Assembly (NCBI GenBank): GCA_017979445.1 | Contig: CM030715.1 | Span: 12,020,187 to 12,084,186, forward strand | DNA length: 64,000 nt | Direction of reading: 5' to 3' | Source of the DNA: Akebia trifoliata | Taxonomy: Eukaryota; Streptophyta; Magnoliopsida; Ranunculales; Lardizabalaceae | Shown: in pieces, positions 1-12,025 of the stretch | How the letters are laid out: each line of letters opens with the position of its first letter | How positions within the stretch are numbered: position 1 is the first letter of the stretch | Notes under the pieces: model-generated | Databases searched by the model: none | The model's input: the letters and a program-made list of their open reading frames with translations, nothing else | Told to the model about the DNA's origin: nothing | Translations under genes and position numbers: made by a program

Positions 1-201
1 ATTTAGTACCAATGTATACATATCATAATTGAAACTCATCATTTATCTTCACATTCGGTACACAAAACAAAATACAATTTAGTTCTATCACTACGATTCA
101 CATGTACACCTTATTACAATAAAATTGTACACCCCATTTCTCATAAAGGATCCATTGTATTCATATAAAAATACAAACTAAGCAAAATAGAACAAATCTA
201 A

Positions 202-2218
202 CTAACTTCTCCTAGTTTTCCTACTCGGTTGTGCAGTCCCCTTCCCTTTTCGTGCTCTTTCGTTCATTGCAGATTGACCTTCATCATCGTCTAAAGGAGG
301 AGATGGACTCCGTTGTTGTGGATGAATAATTTTGTACACATTCCTCTGGCACATCAACAACGTCTCTGATTCTTGGTTGGGTCCTAAGGAAATTGATTCT
401 TTCAATAGACTCAATGCTATATTTCGCATCTCGACCTAACCCACATACATATGCACTAATTAATATTGTAAAAATGAGTAAATAATAAGGCACAAGTTTG
501 ATTCAAATATGCAAAATCTAATCTACTGACTATGAAATTACCAGTTTAGCGATGTCTTTGGGGACAAACGCTCTATCAAATTGAGTTGGTCGTCGTCGTA
601 TCACTCCAATACGATTGTCCGGGTTCTGGACGATCGTATGAAATATGTTGGCGAACCATTGATGATAAGCAGATTCAGCATCCCATGGAGAAATTACTTT
701 AGATGCCAAAGTTTTGAATTTGAAGACATGCTTGAACCAATTCTTCCAATGGTCCTCCGTAAATTTGTACTAAACCCGATAAGTGAGTACATTCAAACCC
801 CTTTACTCGAAGGTAGGTCGTATCGGATTGGGAGGGATGGTTTGGACATAACCAAACTGTCGAAAACACCTTACCGAGTGGTAAGGTTCAACGACGTTGT
901 CCGCCCTCAGACAACCATTATAGAACGTGACTGGGTTAATTGGATTGTATTGTCTGTCCTCCCTGTATGGGTCCCAGATCACCTGTCAAACATATAAATT
1001 AGATTAAACATAATTACAAGCTCATTATATTATAGAAAATTGGATAAAATGTTTACCTCTTCCTTGATCATATCATCTATGGTCTCACGTAGACGTTGCA
1101 GTTCGTCAGTGGAAATAACATTTACAGAAGTTGGTTTCCACCGCTTGATACGGGGGTCACCAACATGATATTCATTATTCAAACCCACTTCGAAATGTGG
1201 GAAATGTTCATATATCCATGCCTGCAAATGAAAATACTGACTTGTTATTATATATACATCAAATTAATAACAAAACAAGATCTAATCTATGCATACCTGT
1301 AGCAATGGAAGATATCCAGCTATCTGTGTCACATCCTTTCTTGATGCGCACCCCAATTGTCTATACAAAATCACCAGTAAAGCGGTACCCCAAGAGAAGT
1401 CTTTGACGTTCTAAACGTCGCGCAACAATGTAAGGTATCTCGAGAATACCTTCTTCCCGGTTTTATCGACAAAAATTGTGCATCCCAAAACATATAACAA
1501 ATATGCTCTAACAACATTGTCTAGTTCTTGTGGGGTTGTAGTGTAACTGTACCCCTTAAAATTTTGAATTAAACAATTCATAGACACAGTATGACCCCTA
1601 TTCAGTTGCATTTCAGCCGCCACCTCTTCCAATTGAACATCCAAAGTCTCGGCAACTAAACGTCTAGCCGCTCCGTCAATTAATGGCCTCACAAAAATTG
1701 ACTGACCAGTAATTGGAATACCCAATATATGGTCGACGTCATCTATGGTGATTGTCATCTCACCGAATGGGAGATGAAATGTATTGGTCTCAGGGTGCCA
1801 TCGCTCAATGAAGGCGGTCAACAATGTCTTATTCAAATATTGGTATTTGAACCTACCAAGATTTAATAGACCAGAAGCTTGAATTTTTTGTTGAAAAGCA
1901 AGATTTTCAATTTCAACCTCCCAATCATCCAATTTCTTTGAATGATTAAATATAGTCAACGCATCGCTTTCCTACAAATGATTACATGACGAACATAAGA
2001 AAAAATAATTGGCCTAACAACTAATTATATCAATTTGTAGGAATAGTTAATGTACAACTTACTTGCGATTGCCAAATAAAATACGCCTTGTGCGTCTTAA
2101 AAGTGCGCAGTATTGAAGCATCTACAGGACCTCCAGGAATGTTTTCTTCCTCATGTTCAGAGGTACTAGGTCCGGCGGCAAGAGGGGTTGCACATTTATT
2201 TTCCTTGCTTTTAACCAT
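202..2218 (-). pseudogene. Plant mobile domain (MAIN-like) gene, copy 1, one nonsense codon
   Basis: Five exons read on the minus strand: 2063-2218, 1297-1971, 1057-1221, 542-982 and 202-435, all joined in phase 0 at GT/AG sites. Exon 2 carries the plant mobile domain (PF10536 family) with motifs such as LTAFIERWHPET, FHLPFGEMTIT and DDVDHILGIPITGQS. Family members (MAIN, MAIL1, the so-called PP7 long-form homologs) act in gene expression and silencing, and related domains are carried by plant transposons. The start is the ATG at 2218; another ATG lies three codons upstream. Exon 2 has an in-frame TAG at 1411-1413, where copy 2 (12,026-14,039) has a glutamine codon, so the product would be truncated. 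Exon lengths match copy 2 except for 3 bp in exon 4. The C-terminus is basic (KGKG, SRKTRRS). Homology to copy 2 runs past the left edge of the window. I infer a transposon-borne or recently duplicated gene; whether it is expressed is unknown. Confidence 0.85.
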
Positions 2219-2452
2219 TCTGAGCACAAAAGAGCATAAATAAAATTAGTTTCGTTTAATTCAGAAAATCTTACAATGTTCAGTAACACTGTTGCTCAAG
2301 AAGTAATGTATAATTAAGAGTGACAAGTATAATTGAAAGGTGATTGACAAAACAGAGTACATTTTCGTACGAAGCTTGCTACGTTGTGTTTCATTTACTA
2401 CTAACATATGTGTTAGATGAGAATAATCTAGTTAAGTAGTTTGAATATAGAT

Positions 2453-2830
2453 GTTTGTATTACCATTAGCCCCAATACAATGAAGGAATCTGATTCCAAG
2501 GTAAATCCCAAAACAATAACTAAAAAACACAAAACCTTATGACTGTTCTAAACACGTTTGTATTACCATTAGCCAATCTGATTCCAAGCTAAACCCCAAG
2601 CCACAAACTTAAAAACACAATGCCTTATAACTATTCTGATGCAGATTTGTATTACCATTAGCCCCAAAACAATGAATTTGATTCCAAGCTAAACCCCAAG
2701 CCAAAAACTTAAAAACACAAAGCCTTATAACTATTTACATACGTTTGAATTACCATTAGCCCCAAAACAATGAATCTGATTCCAAGCTAAACCCCAAACC
2801 AATAACTAAAAAGCACAAAACCTTATAGTG
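2453..2830. repeat. Tandem repeat, about 90-103 bp x 4, upstream of PMD copy 1
   Basis: Four successive units begin with TTACCATTAGCC (near 2453, 2556, 2645 and 2742) and each continues through a shared GATTCCAAGCTAAACCCC and a CACAAA-CCTTATA segment. They lie directly upstream of the minus-strand PMD gene, possibly in its leader intron or promoter. PMD copy 2 has a tandem repeat in the same relative place but with an unrelated unit. Confidence 0.8.
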
Positions 2831-3170
2831 TTTAAGAATGATTAAAGAAGAAAAATAACTCTTACTTAAAAAAATTTACAGAAGAGAGAGCAATAAGGGT
2901 TCTGTCGAAGGCGCAAATGAGAGATGACTCTCTCTGTCTATTCTTAATACTTGCTATCAACTTGGTGTGAGAATTGGCCACCGTTGAGGGTTTCCGTTAA
3001 TGGAGAACTAACAACCGTAATCTTTGGAGGGAGAGAGTTCACAAAAGAAGGCTTTGTCAAGAGTTCGATCGAACGAGTTTCGTTTTGTTTATGTTTCATT
3101 AGGTGAGGGAACATAAGTTTTTTTTCAATGATAAAAGAGAGGGTGAGCGGGAAATGTTTCCATCATTATA
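2831..3170 (-). other. Probable leader/promoter side of PMD copy 1
   Basis: There is no open reading frame. On the minus strand this stretch lies 5' of the PMD gene and contains pyrimidine-rich GAGAGAG/CTCTCTC runs near 2,885-2,935 and 3,030, as plant 5' leaders often do. I see no convincing TATA box. Confidence 0.3.
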
Positions 3171-3488
3171 TTCGGCCAGTCAACGGATAGATATCCGATT
3201 CGGATATTGCTATATCCGAATTCGAATCCGAAAAATAAAATAACAAAATCCGAATTTGAATTCGAACCCGATCGTATATCACTAACCAAATTCAAATTCG
3301 AAATTGAAAATTATATTGGATATCAGATAATATCCGATCCGATAAAAAACCCTACCAAATACCATTATCCCCAATCAGTCGAAGTATTAAAAAAAAAATA
3401 ACGAATCGAATTTCTATAATTTTTTTCAAAAATGATAATCTTCCACCCATTTTACTCTTCACAAATCGAATAAAATGGGATTTTACTC

Positions 3489-3524
<36 letters not shown>

Positions 3525-3892
3525 GACATATCTTGGATACTCGTCAGCCGGATAAGACAGTGGTTATGGAGCTCGCACAGTCGAAAAAAATAAATAAGAT
3601 TTTACTGCAAGAGAGAGAGATGGAGAGGAAAAGAGAAGTACCTGATGCTCGTCAGTTGGACAAGGCATAGTCGAACCTCGAAACCACTTTGATGAAGACG
3701 TGGCTATGGCTGATTCTGTGTTTTTGGTTGGCGAAGATGAAGTTTAAATGATTAAGTTTTGTTGTATGACATATATATCCAACGTCATATATGTATATAT
3801 AAAAGTTTTGTTGTGTAACATGAATACATAATATACGTATTATATCGGAGCGGATATTATTAAATCGGATTTCGACTATCCATTGACACCCC
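3171..3892. mobile_element. Non-autonomous hAT-like element
   Basis: The right end reads CCATTGACACCCCT and the left end AGTCAACGGATAGATATCCG, which form degenerate terminal inverted repeats of the AGGGGTGTCAATGG type seen in non-autonomous plant hAT elements. ATCATTATA on the left (3162-3170) and ATCATATA on the right (from 3894) look like an imperfect 8-bp target duplication. The interior is rich in TATCCGATTCGAAT-like palindromes and has no transposase. It contains the TG/AG microsatellite at 3,489-3,523. The boundaries are approximate. Confidence 0.45.
3489..3523. repeat. (TG)n(AG)n microsatellite
   Basis: A run of about seven TG units is followed directly by about eleven AG units. It lies inside the hAT-like repeat. 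Confidence 0.9.
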
Positions 3893-4588
3893 TATCATAT
3901 ATGAATAGGAGACGACCAAGAACTATTGTCACCCTAGGGGTGAACATGGTTCGGATTTTTTCAAGATTGGAACAAAATCAAACATAATCGGTTCTAAAAA
4001 ATTGAAATCGAATAAATCCAATTATCATATAGAACCAAACCAATCAAAAACAACCTTGGTTCGGATCGGTTCTCAATTGTCATACTTTTAAAATAAAAAA
4101 ACTAGTATTTTTTCTTTCAAAAGAGGAACTCTTTGGATCAAATCGTAAATAATGCCTATTTTAAAAATGAAAATGATTTTATGATTAAATTTTGACTGAA
4201 ATCTGTATAAATTGAATATTAGAGGAAGCTCAATGAGACTAGAAAAAAAATAACAAATTTAAAATTGGTATTTTGGATGGATTAGTAAGGAAAGTAATCC
4301 ATAAATGGTAGATTAACGATTCTAAGTCAAGGTTCGTCTAGTATATTTCATCTAACAAACACAACATAATGGTTCTCATAAAAAAATAAGGAATCAAACT
4401 TTTCGAAATTTTGTTTCTTTAAATGGGTTGATCCACTTGAGAGTTGAGAGAAAGATTTGTGTACATTTTGTTTGAATTTTTGTTAAAAAAAATATAGAGG
4501 AGATGAAATTGAAAAAGAGAGAAATGGATAATAGAAGAACGAAATTAACAAAGGGTTTGATTTTTAAATAAATAAACATATATATATA

Positions 4589-7500
4589 TGTAACACCCCA
4601 AATTTTTAAATCATATCTCGAGGAAAAATAAATAGTGGAATTTTAAGAAAATCTTGAAAGTGGGACTTAGGGTAAAACTGTGAGACCTTGTTTTGATCAT
4701 TTTTAATAGAATCTGACCTCACCATTAGATTCAAAATGATCGAAAAACATAGTTTAGCCTGTAAGCACGCTCAAATGCGAGTCCAAATATAAAAGTTGCA
4801 AAATCCTCGATTATCGGGTCGGACCAGGCTAAAACAGTAACTTTTTGTTAGAGGAATAATTTTTAAAATTCGATCATACCATTGGGTTCATAACGAAAAA
4901 TTATTCAACATAGACTATTTATTTGTCATTTTTGGGAGATCAGGAAGTTGAATTATCGCCAAAAACGAAAACGACATCAAGTTTATGGGTCACGTCAGGC
5001 CAAAAATGTAAATTTTTGATGGAGACATAATTTGTAGAAATTGACTATACCATTAGATCCGGAATGAAAAATTAGGCGAAATAGAGTATTCATTTGTCAG
5101 TTTTGGAATCCGGATGATCAAATTATCATCGATCGAAACAATTGACAAAATACCGAATTTGTCCCACATTTTATTTAAATAACATTTAAAAAAAAAAAAT
5201 TTTCTCTCATCTTCCCCACTCGTCCAAACAGTGCGAAAAAAAAAAAAACGAAAAAAAAGAAATTTGTTTTTCCTCCGATTTTTCCACTTCAGATCTCTCG
5301 CAAACGGTCCATTTTCGACGATCGCCGCAGAAGAGAAAAAGGTCCGCAGCTACGTTCTCTACAAAACCCACCCAACCTTTCTTCGTTTCACTTTCTATTT
5401 CATCCAATATCGTCAAAAATCAGCCGTATTTGGATACGAAAATTTCGAAACTTTGACCTCGGATTTCGTCCGTTTCGGGGTCAAACCGTCTTTCGACGCA
5501 GAAGGGAGAAACGCCCGCAGCCTCATTCTCTACATAACCCAACCAAATTCCTTCCGTTTTCTCGTATTTTTCACCCCGTATAGTCAAAAATCAGCCGTAT
5601 TTTTATACGGAGATTTTCGTAACTTCGACCTCGATTTTCATCGGTTTCGAGGTCAAACCGCCTTTCGTCGTAGAAGGGAGAAGAGACGAGCACATCGAGA
5701 TCTTCAAAACCACTAGGTCGATTTCAAAAATCAGCCGCTTCGAAATTCGGTCTGTCTCGATTTCCGCGCTGATCGCCTCGATTTTCGCGCACACGCTTTG
5801 ATCCTTTCGCCTAGAGATAGTAAGGAACTCTCAATTTCTATTAGTAATCTAGATTGTGAAAATTGCATTTAGGATTTTATCGAAAAATTTGGATGTATTT
5901 TTAAAATATAGAATTATTTTGTTATTTCAAAAATTCACGTTAGAAATTGCATGTTTGATATGTTTAATTGTATTTTTAATAAATTATACGTGGGTAGGGT
6001 GTTTTAACGGGTTATTGCCATAAATTGGGTCTTGTGCACTGCTCGGACCCCGTTTTGATATGAAATTTGTATTTTTTTTCAATATTATTGATAGAAATAA
6101 ATTCTATAGTTGAAAAATGTGATTTAATATTCAATGAACTCATATTGAGTTGATGAAAATCAGAAAATGGATATTTTATGAAGAGATTGAAAACTGTAAA
6201 AGTCAAAAAAGGGAAAAAGGGTATGAAACGGTAAAATGTCAGAGTCACACCCGAGGGGTGATGTCTGCATTTTACGTTGTTGTGTTGTATGCAGGTTGGT
6301 GAACGGATATCCAGGGATAATGTTACTGGTTGCATGTTTATTTACTTTCTGTTAGCGCGAGGCGCTCTGTTATGTTATTTATTTTAGGCCGGGTGGCCAC
6401 ACTTGCATGGTAGGAAACTGGATATCTATTCTCAACCTTGTATTGTTAATTTCTCTTTTGTTTTCAAATGAAAATAATATATATAAGTAGCTATTTTGTG
6501 AGCTGTTAAAGAGTTTGTGAATGCCTGAAGGGATAGTACATCATATCATCCGGAGTGGTGTACTATCCTGGGATGTACGGTAGGGACCACCAAACTCATA
6601 CGTGGTATGGGACGCGTATGAGAGTGGAGTCACAACTGGAATCCGGGTTTATTCCTCTCTATTTTTACCAGTGAACTTGTAATGTAAAGGTGGTCGTATA
6701 CGAATGGTTTGTATTTTTGGGAATCACATGTACGCCTGATAGGCATAGACGAAGATGATTAGTCAGTGATCATTAACAATCTATAGTAGTCGAACGTTCT
6801 GACACATCGAAAAGAGACCCATTGCTTACGGTCACGTCAAACGGCCAGCCTGAGCCGGATAAATGGTCAACCAAGTGTGGTAAGTGCAGCGACCGGCCAC
6901 AAAATCAGGAACTAAAAACCAGAGAAGAATTGTAACATTATGTCCCGACTGGGAGCGATCCAGTCGTGAATCCCAACTCTCTAATTTCAATACTCCACCA
7001 TTGTGTATTATGTATCTGTTGTTTATTTTGATATATAAAATGAAATCCATGTTTATTATTTTCCCTTTGATCAATTAGATTTGTATAAAAAGATAATGTT
7101 ATAGTGAGTACTGCTGATCGATGTAATGTGAGTTTTAAAATGTTTAGTTGTTCATCCCTGGCTATATGTACCAGTTAATCGTAATTTCTTCTGTAAAACT
7201 TTGACTATTTTAAAATGATTCAGTATGCTTATTCGTTCATGTTAGGAGGGGTTATTGGCAGAAATTGTTTGTTTCCCTACTAGGTAACCTTTGTTACTCA
7301 CCCTTTCTTTCTCCATTTTTTTAGTTTCAGATCCGAAGTTTGGCGAGGCAGATATAGAGCACGAGTGAGAATCATCTGGTGGGTCAGATAGACAGCCAGA
7401 GTTTGTCACTTGGTGAGTATTGGGGTTATTACCCCCTAGTGGTGTCAATTCCCTCAAATAGTTTTATAGATTCTGTCTTGAGTGTTAGGATTTCTGTTAG

Positions 7501-7759
7501 AGTGAGAAATTTTGTATAATCCTGTATTCTAGTTATTCTTCCGCACTCTGATCTTTCGTATGTTATTAGACGTATATAAGCTTCCGTTAGTATTATATTT
7601 TATATATGTATGCAGGATTGTATGTCGGTTATCAGGTGCAGGTTGAACGCCTTGGAATGCTAACATAAACAGAGGAGACCATGCCGAAATTTTGAGGTGT
7701 TACATAATACCTCGAGATCTGACATGGGGATTTGTGTTAGCGTTCGGCGGGGCGCCACA
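4589..7759 (+). mobile_element. Solo LTR (copy A) of a Ty3/gypsy-like family
   Basis: It starts TGTAACACCCCAAAT and ends GGCGGGGCGCCACA, and is flanked by ATATA on both sides (4584-4588 and 7760-7764), as expected for a 5-bp target duplication, although the site is itself a TA run. About 3.17 kb long. It is collinear with the LTRs at 22,486, 27,647, 32,495 and 38,891 and related to the minus-strand one at 43,103. No primer site or gag follows, so this is a recombination-derived solo LTR. It differs from its relatives by a direct duplication of about 180 bp (roughly 5,320-5,500 and 5,500-5,690), a segment present once elsewhere. That duplication is why a 161-codon frame is open here; I do not regard it as a gene. 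Confidence 0.85.
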
Positions 7760-7774
7760 ATATATATATATATA

Positions 7775-8150
7775 GGGTAGCGTTCAATGGCTAACTTTTT
7801 GCAAACTTGTTGGCAAAACATTTTTCAAAACATGAGTTAGAAGTTTTGGAATGGCCTGATTTTTGGTGAGGATGATCTCTACGGTGAGGAGATCATCCTC
7901 ACCAAAAATCAGCCCATTCCAAAACTTCTAACCCATGTTTACAAGTTGAAAAATTGTGGATCGTCCATTTTTTGTAAACTATTTTTGATGGGGTTAGAAG
8001 TTTTAGAATGGGCTGATTTTGGTGATGATGATCTCCCCACCGTAGAGGTCATCCTCACAAAAAATCAGCCCATTCCAAAACTTCTAGCCCATGTTTTGAA
8101 AAATGTTTTGCCAAAAAGTTTGCTAAAAAGTTTGCCATTGAACGTGACCC
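7775..8150. mobile_element. Foldback MITE (M1) in a TA run
   Basis: The ends GGGTAGCGTTCAATGGC and GCCATTGAACGTGACCC are inverted repeats, set in TATATATA on both sides. The interior folds twice more: GGTGAGGATGATCTC pairs with GAGATCATCCTCACC near 7,866-7,905, and a similar hairpin lies at 8,020-8,060. The phrase AATCAGCCCATTCCAAAACTTCTA and its complement alternate across the element. There is no coding potential. It is related to 25,386-25,794, 58,490-58,770 and 61,681-61,875. Confidence 0.85.
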
Positions 8151-8218
8151 ATATATATATTGTTATAGATACTTCGGATTAGTTTGGTTATCGGATTGGT
8201 TCGGTTCTATTATACCCC

Positions 8219-9568
8219 TGTAGACACCCAATTTGAACAGGCCCTTACTCGAAAAGGCCCAAAAATAATAGTTTTCCAATAAACTTGGCCAACGGGCCTC
8301 GAAGGCCCGAATCATTAATATGTAACATTTGTATCAAGATTGAGGCCCCTAAGACCCCTTGAGAGTCTAATAGGCCCAAAGGAAAAAATCAGCATACTCC
8401 CATTTACCCCGCTCCACGCAAAACACCGATTTTTCGACAAGATAGGCCAACGGGCCTCTAAGGCCTAGTAAAAAATGGTAGTTTTGATTGAATCGATACC
8501 CCTAAGACCACCCAATGGTCTAAGGGACCGAACTCATCCTACGTTGTCCCAACCTTCACCAATCGTACGCTTGCATTAAAAAATCGATAATATTCTCCAA
8601 CGGGCCTAAAAGGTCCAAGTTGCCAACACGTGGCATTTTTGATCAAATAAATGATTTCAAAAATCCAAAAAAATTAATAAATTAAAATATGTGAGATTTG
8701 GGATACCTACCCTTCATCTACCTTCCATCACTCCACATCCAAACTCGCAAACAGCCTAAGCCCATTCGAAGCCCACAAACCTTTACCTCTTTCCTAAAGT
8801 AATTTCTCCACTTACCCTCAACCCAAAATCGATCCCATGTCACCTAAACTCTAAAATAAATCCACCCTAAAAAATTCAATCCAAAAACAAACTCCATCAA
8901 AGCCAAAGTAACTTACAACCCATCCTAAAACCCAAGCCCAATACATTAAAAGACCAGAAACCACTATCCATACCCTATTCATTATCGAACCCACAACCCT
9001 AACCCATCAACCACTACCCACATCAACTAATCACAATCTTCACCCCAAAAGTTGGATTGCCAATAGTAGTTCTTTTATATATAACAAGAACAAATATTAG
9101 TCAAAGAGTGTAAACTTTGGCGTCATGGTAGAAGGAAAATAATTTTCCTTCGGTGAATTTTATGATTTTTCATAAATTTTACTATTTTCATCGGTTTGGA
9201 TCTCATTAGTATGAAATCATATTCTGAATGCAAAGGTGGTAGTAACAAGAAATTTCGGAGGTCTGAAATTCATGAGGGTCATTCTCGTTGTATTTTCCTG
9301 TAGTAGCGAGAATTCTAAGTTATCGAACTTTATAGCCAACCTAAATCGTACGTGTTGGCTAAATCAGATTTACGATACAACGATCCTAAGTATGCGTAAA
9401 TTACTATGTCGAATTGTACCGAGTAAGGGAGATGAAAGGACTAGAAATGGAAATCATCAGGGGCAATCCTCAAAATCCTTGGAGTTCATTGTGATTATCA
9501 ATAGGAATTCACGGCAGCCGGCCGACATATTGTATAATTAGACAGATGCAAAAAATGTGATGTCTACA
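8219..9568 (+). mobile_element. Possible solo LTR of the TGTAGACACCC family
   Basis: It begins TGTAGACACCCAATTTG and ends GATGCAAAAAATGTGATGTCTACA. The 3' end resembles the end of the well-bounded solo LTR at 33,380-35,110 (GATGCAAAAATGGGGTGTCTACA), and both share a GTATTTTCCTGTAG/GTATTTTCCTAGCG stretch about 200-280 bp inside. Repeated AACGGGCCT/AAGGCCC phrases fill 8,230-8,620. Flanking 5-mers (ACCCC and AGACC) do not match well, so the boundaries are uncertain. No gene is seen. Confidence 0.35.
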
Positions 9569-12025
9569 AGACCGTGACTCCAATTATCACAAGTGACTTC
9601 AGAAGCATTCCTGCCTGTTTGAAATAGTATACCAATTAGTAAGTACTCAATAAAAAGAAGACAATACTCGAAAGAGAGTACAAGATAACAACTTCTTAAG
9701 AAACCTTGATCCTTATGAAAATCTAATAAAAATTAAAAATAAACAAAGGGCCCCATTAAAAATTAAATAAATCAAATTATATCAAAATCCATTAAAAAAT
9801 CCAAATCAATCAATAAAAAATTCAAAATCAAATTAAAAATGAAAAATCAATCTACCAATAAATTCAATTTCAAATTCCATCAAATTATCTTTATTGTTGA
9901 TTCAACAAATTCAAAACTCAAAATATTATTTAATCGACCAAACTAAATTGAAATGAAATCTTAAGTGGACAATTTAAATTTAAAATCAAATGCAAAATCA
10001 ATTTAAAAGTACAGAAGAACATCAAATTTCAGGTCGGCAAAACCCAATCAAAATTTAATTCAAAATCAAAATTAAATTAAATTGACCAATCACAACTTAT
10101 CGAAGGAAAAAGTATCGTGGTGCGAGTAACATGGAATCACCACCCTCATTATCCTAAAAAAAAGCATAAACATGTAAGGAAAAAAAGGAAATTTATTTAC
10201 TTTTCGCTCAGGCAGAGAGAATGAAGGATTACTCTATCGCTTGGACATTCCAATACTTTGAAAGAGTATTTCCCACCAGAGTCAAAATAGTACTTTTATA
10301 AGAAGTACCAAAATTGGTACTTTTTAAATTTGATTTTTTGGAGAGTAGTTTTTCGTTAAATTTCCTGTACGTTCCCAATTTTACCCTTAAGTAAGGGTAT
10401 GTTTGATTACACCTAAAAAATTATAAGGAATTCAGTTTCTAGGGAAAATAATAAATTTCTACTCTTTTGTTACAGATTTTTCCGTGACAATCGATTGTCC
10501 ATCACCAACATAAGTCCTCCATTTGTCAGATTTTGAAATTCTCCCTGACCACAAGGAAAATGAGTTTCAATTTAAAATTAAGGAATCTATTCATTCTTTT
10601 TCATTAGCACTTTCTTATATGTTTGGATTAAGAAATATTTATAAATGTAATTTTGATAAAAGTACCTCAACCATCACTTCTCATAATGGTCAGCGCGCAA
10701 TTCCCGGCAATTTTAAATTTTATTTCCAAATATGAGAAAGGAGACGACTGACGGCGCTGACACTTTTTGTCCTTCCCTCTTTACCACTTTCAAACGATTG
10801 TAGCGTTCCCCACATTCATCTTCTCCCCAACGTCTTCTTTGGGTTTAAGGTCTGTTCGTGTTTGCAAATCCTTACGTCATCTTCGTCTTCCCTGTTTCCT
10901 CTCTCTAACGATTTTAGTGAAAAAAACTCCCCACAATCATCTTCTCCCCAGCGTCATCTAAGTTTTTAAGATCTCTCTCTAGCGTTTGAAGCTGCAAATA
11001 CATTCTCCTTCAGCAAGCGATTCCATCGACGAACAATACCAAGATTAGTCTCTTCCCTCTCTCCCTATCTCTGATTTTTTAACTCTTTGATTAGGTTTTT
11101 GTTAAGGTCTCTGATTCTATTTTTGTTATAATTTTGCTTTCTATTTCTTCAATTTCAACCAACCGTTCGATTTAGACTTGGATGGATGTTTTAGACTTAA
11201 AGTTTTCAGAATCGAAAGGGAATTAACACAAATTTCTTGATAAAACTGCGTGTGATGGGGTATTACATCTACGAAATTATTTAAAAACATGTTCTCTTGT
11301 TTGGAGCAGAAATTGTTTAAAAAATCTATCAATCTCTCCTCTATTACATTTCTTTCTTTATCTTCTCTTTTTTTATGTTTCAATATGTTTTTATTGATGA
11401 CTATGATGGTGTTTTGTGATTATTATGATTAATGTAATGAGTGTTCTCTGATTTATTTACTACAATGGTGTTCTAAGTTATGTTAAAAATGTTGATCAAG
11501 CTGTAATGTAATAGATTAGTTACAGTGCTCTATAATTGACAGTAACACTTCTATGTTATATTCAAATCGATAATCAAGCTCTAATGTAAGAGATCAGTGA
11601 CAGTGCTGTTATAGTTGACAATAACACTTCTATGCTATATTCAAATCGATAATCAAGCTCTATGTAAGAGATCAGTGACATTACTGCTATAGTTGATAGT
11701 TACACTTTTATGCTATGTAAATTGATGATCAGACTCTAATGTACGATATTAGTGACTACTGACCATGTTATAGGTTTTTTAGTTATCTTTATTGGCGTCG
11801 GTAAGGGATGGGAAACCATTACATATGTACTTTAGTATTTCTATTTAGTGCACTTATATTCAGTTCTATTGAGTTTAATTAGCTTCTGTTATGCATTATA
11901 TAGTGCTTTAATGTATGGGGCTTGAGAAACTTACTTTACTTCTTGAGCAATATTCCTACTGAACATTGGAAGATTTTATGCATTAAACGAAACTGATTTT
12001 ATTTATGCTCTTTTTTGTCCTCAAA
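9569..12025. other. AT-rich non-coding stretch and leader of PMD copy 2
   Basis: 9,700-10,090 is low-complexity and rich in AAATCAAATT. No protein domain is recognisable. From about 10,740 the composition changes to CTCTCT/TCTTC-rich DNA (10,840-11,060) resembling a plant 5' leader, and homology to the upstream side of PMD copy 1 starts around 11,930 (ACTTCTTGAGCAA, then CATTAAACGAAACT). The 79-bp tandem repeat at 11,490-11,790 is listed separately. Confidence 0.5.
11490..11790. repeat. Tandem repeat, about 79 bp x 3-4, upstream of PMD copy 2
   Basis: Units start near 11,493, 11,572, 11,651 and 11,727 with ATCAAGCTCTAATGTAAGAG, followed by AGTGACAGTGCT and TAACACTTCTATGCTATATTC. They sit about 0.3 kb upstream of the PMD copy 2 start codon. 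Confidence 0.8.

Larger units (their letters stand above)
3935..8218. mobile_element. Possible second hAT-like element, host of the solo LTR and MITE
   Basis: The left end reads TAGGGGTGAACATGGTTCGG and the right end GGTTCGGTTCTATTATACCCC. Read inward both give AGGGGT followed by an AACC/GGTTCGG block, as degenerate terminal inverted repeats would. The interior now consists mostly of the solo LTR (4589-7759) and MITE (7775-8150). No clean target duplication was found, so the pairing of these two ends is tentative. Confidence 0.3.

Noticed and set aside
1030..1406. Plus-strand frames over PMD copy 1 exons
   Set aside because: They are antisense shadows of the minus-strand PMD exons.
5231..5716. 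161-codon open frame
   Set aside because: It lies in the LTR leader, arises from a tandem duplication, and the other LTR copies do not keep the frame.
8219..9568. Firm solo LTR call with target duplication
   Set aside because: Ends look like an LTR family, but flanking 5-mers do not match; kept only as a low-confidence element.
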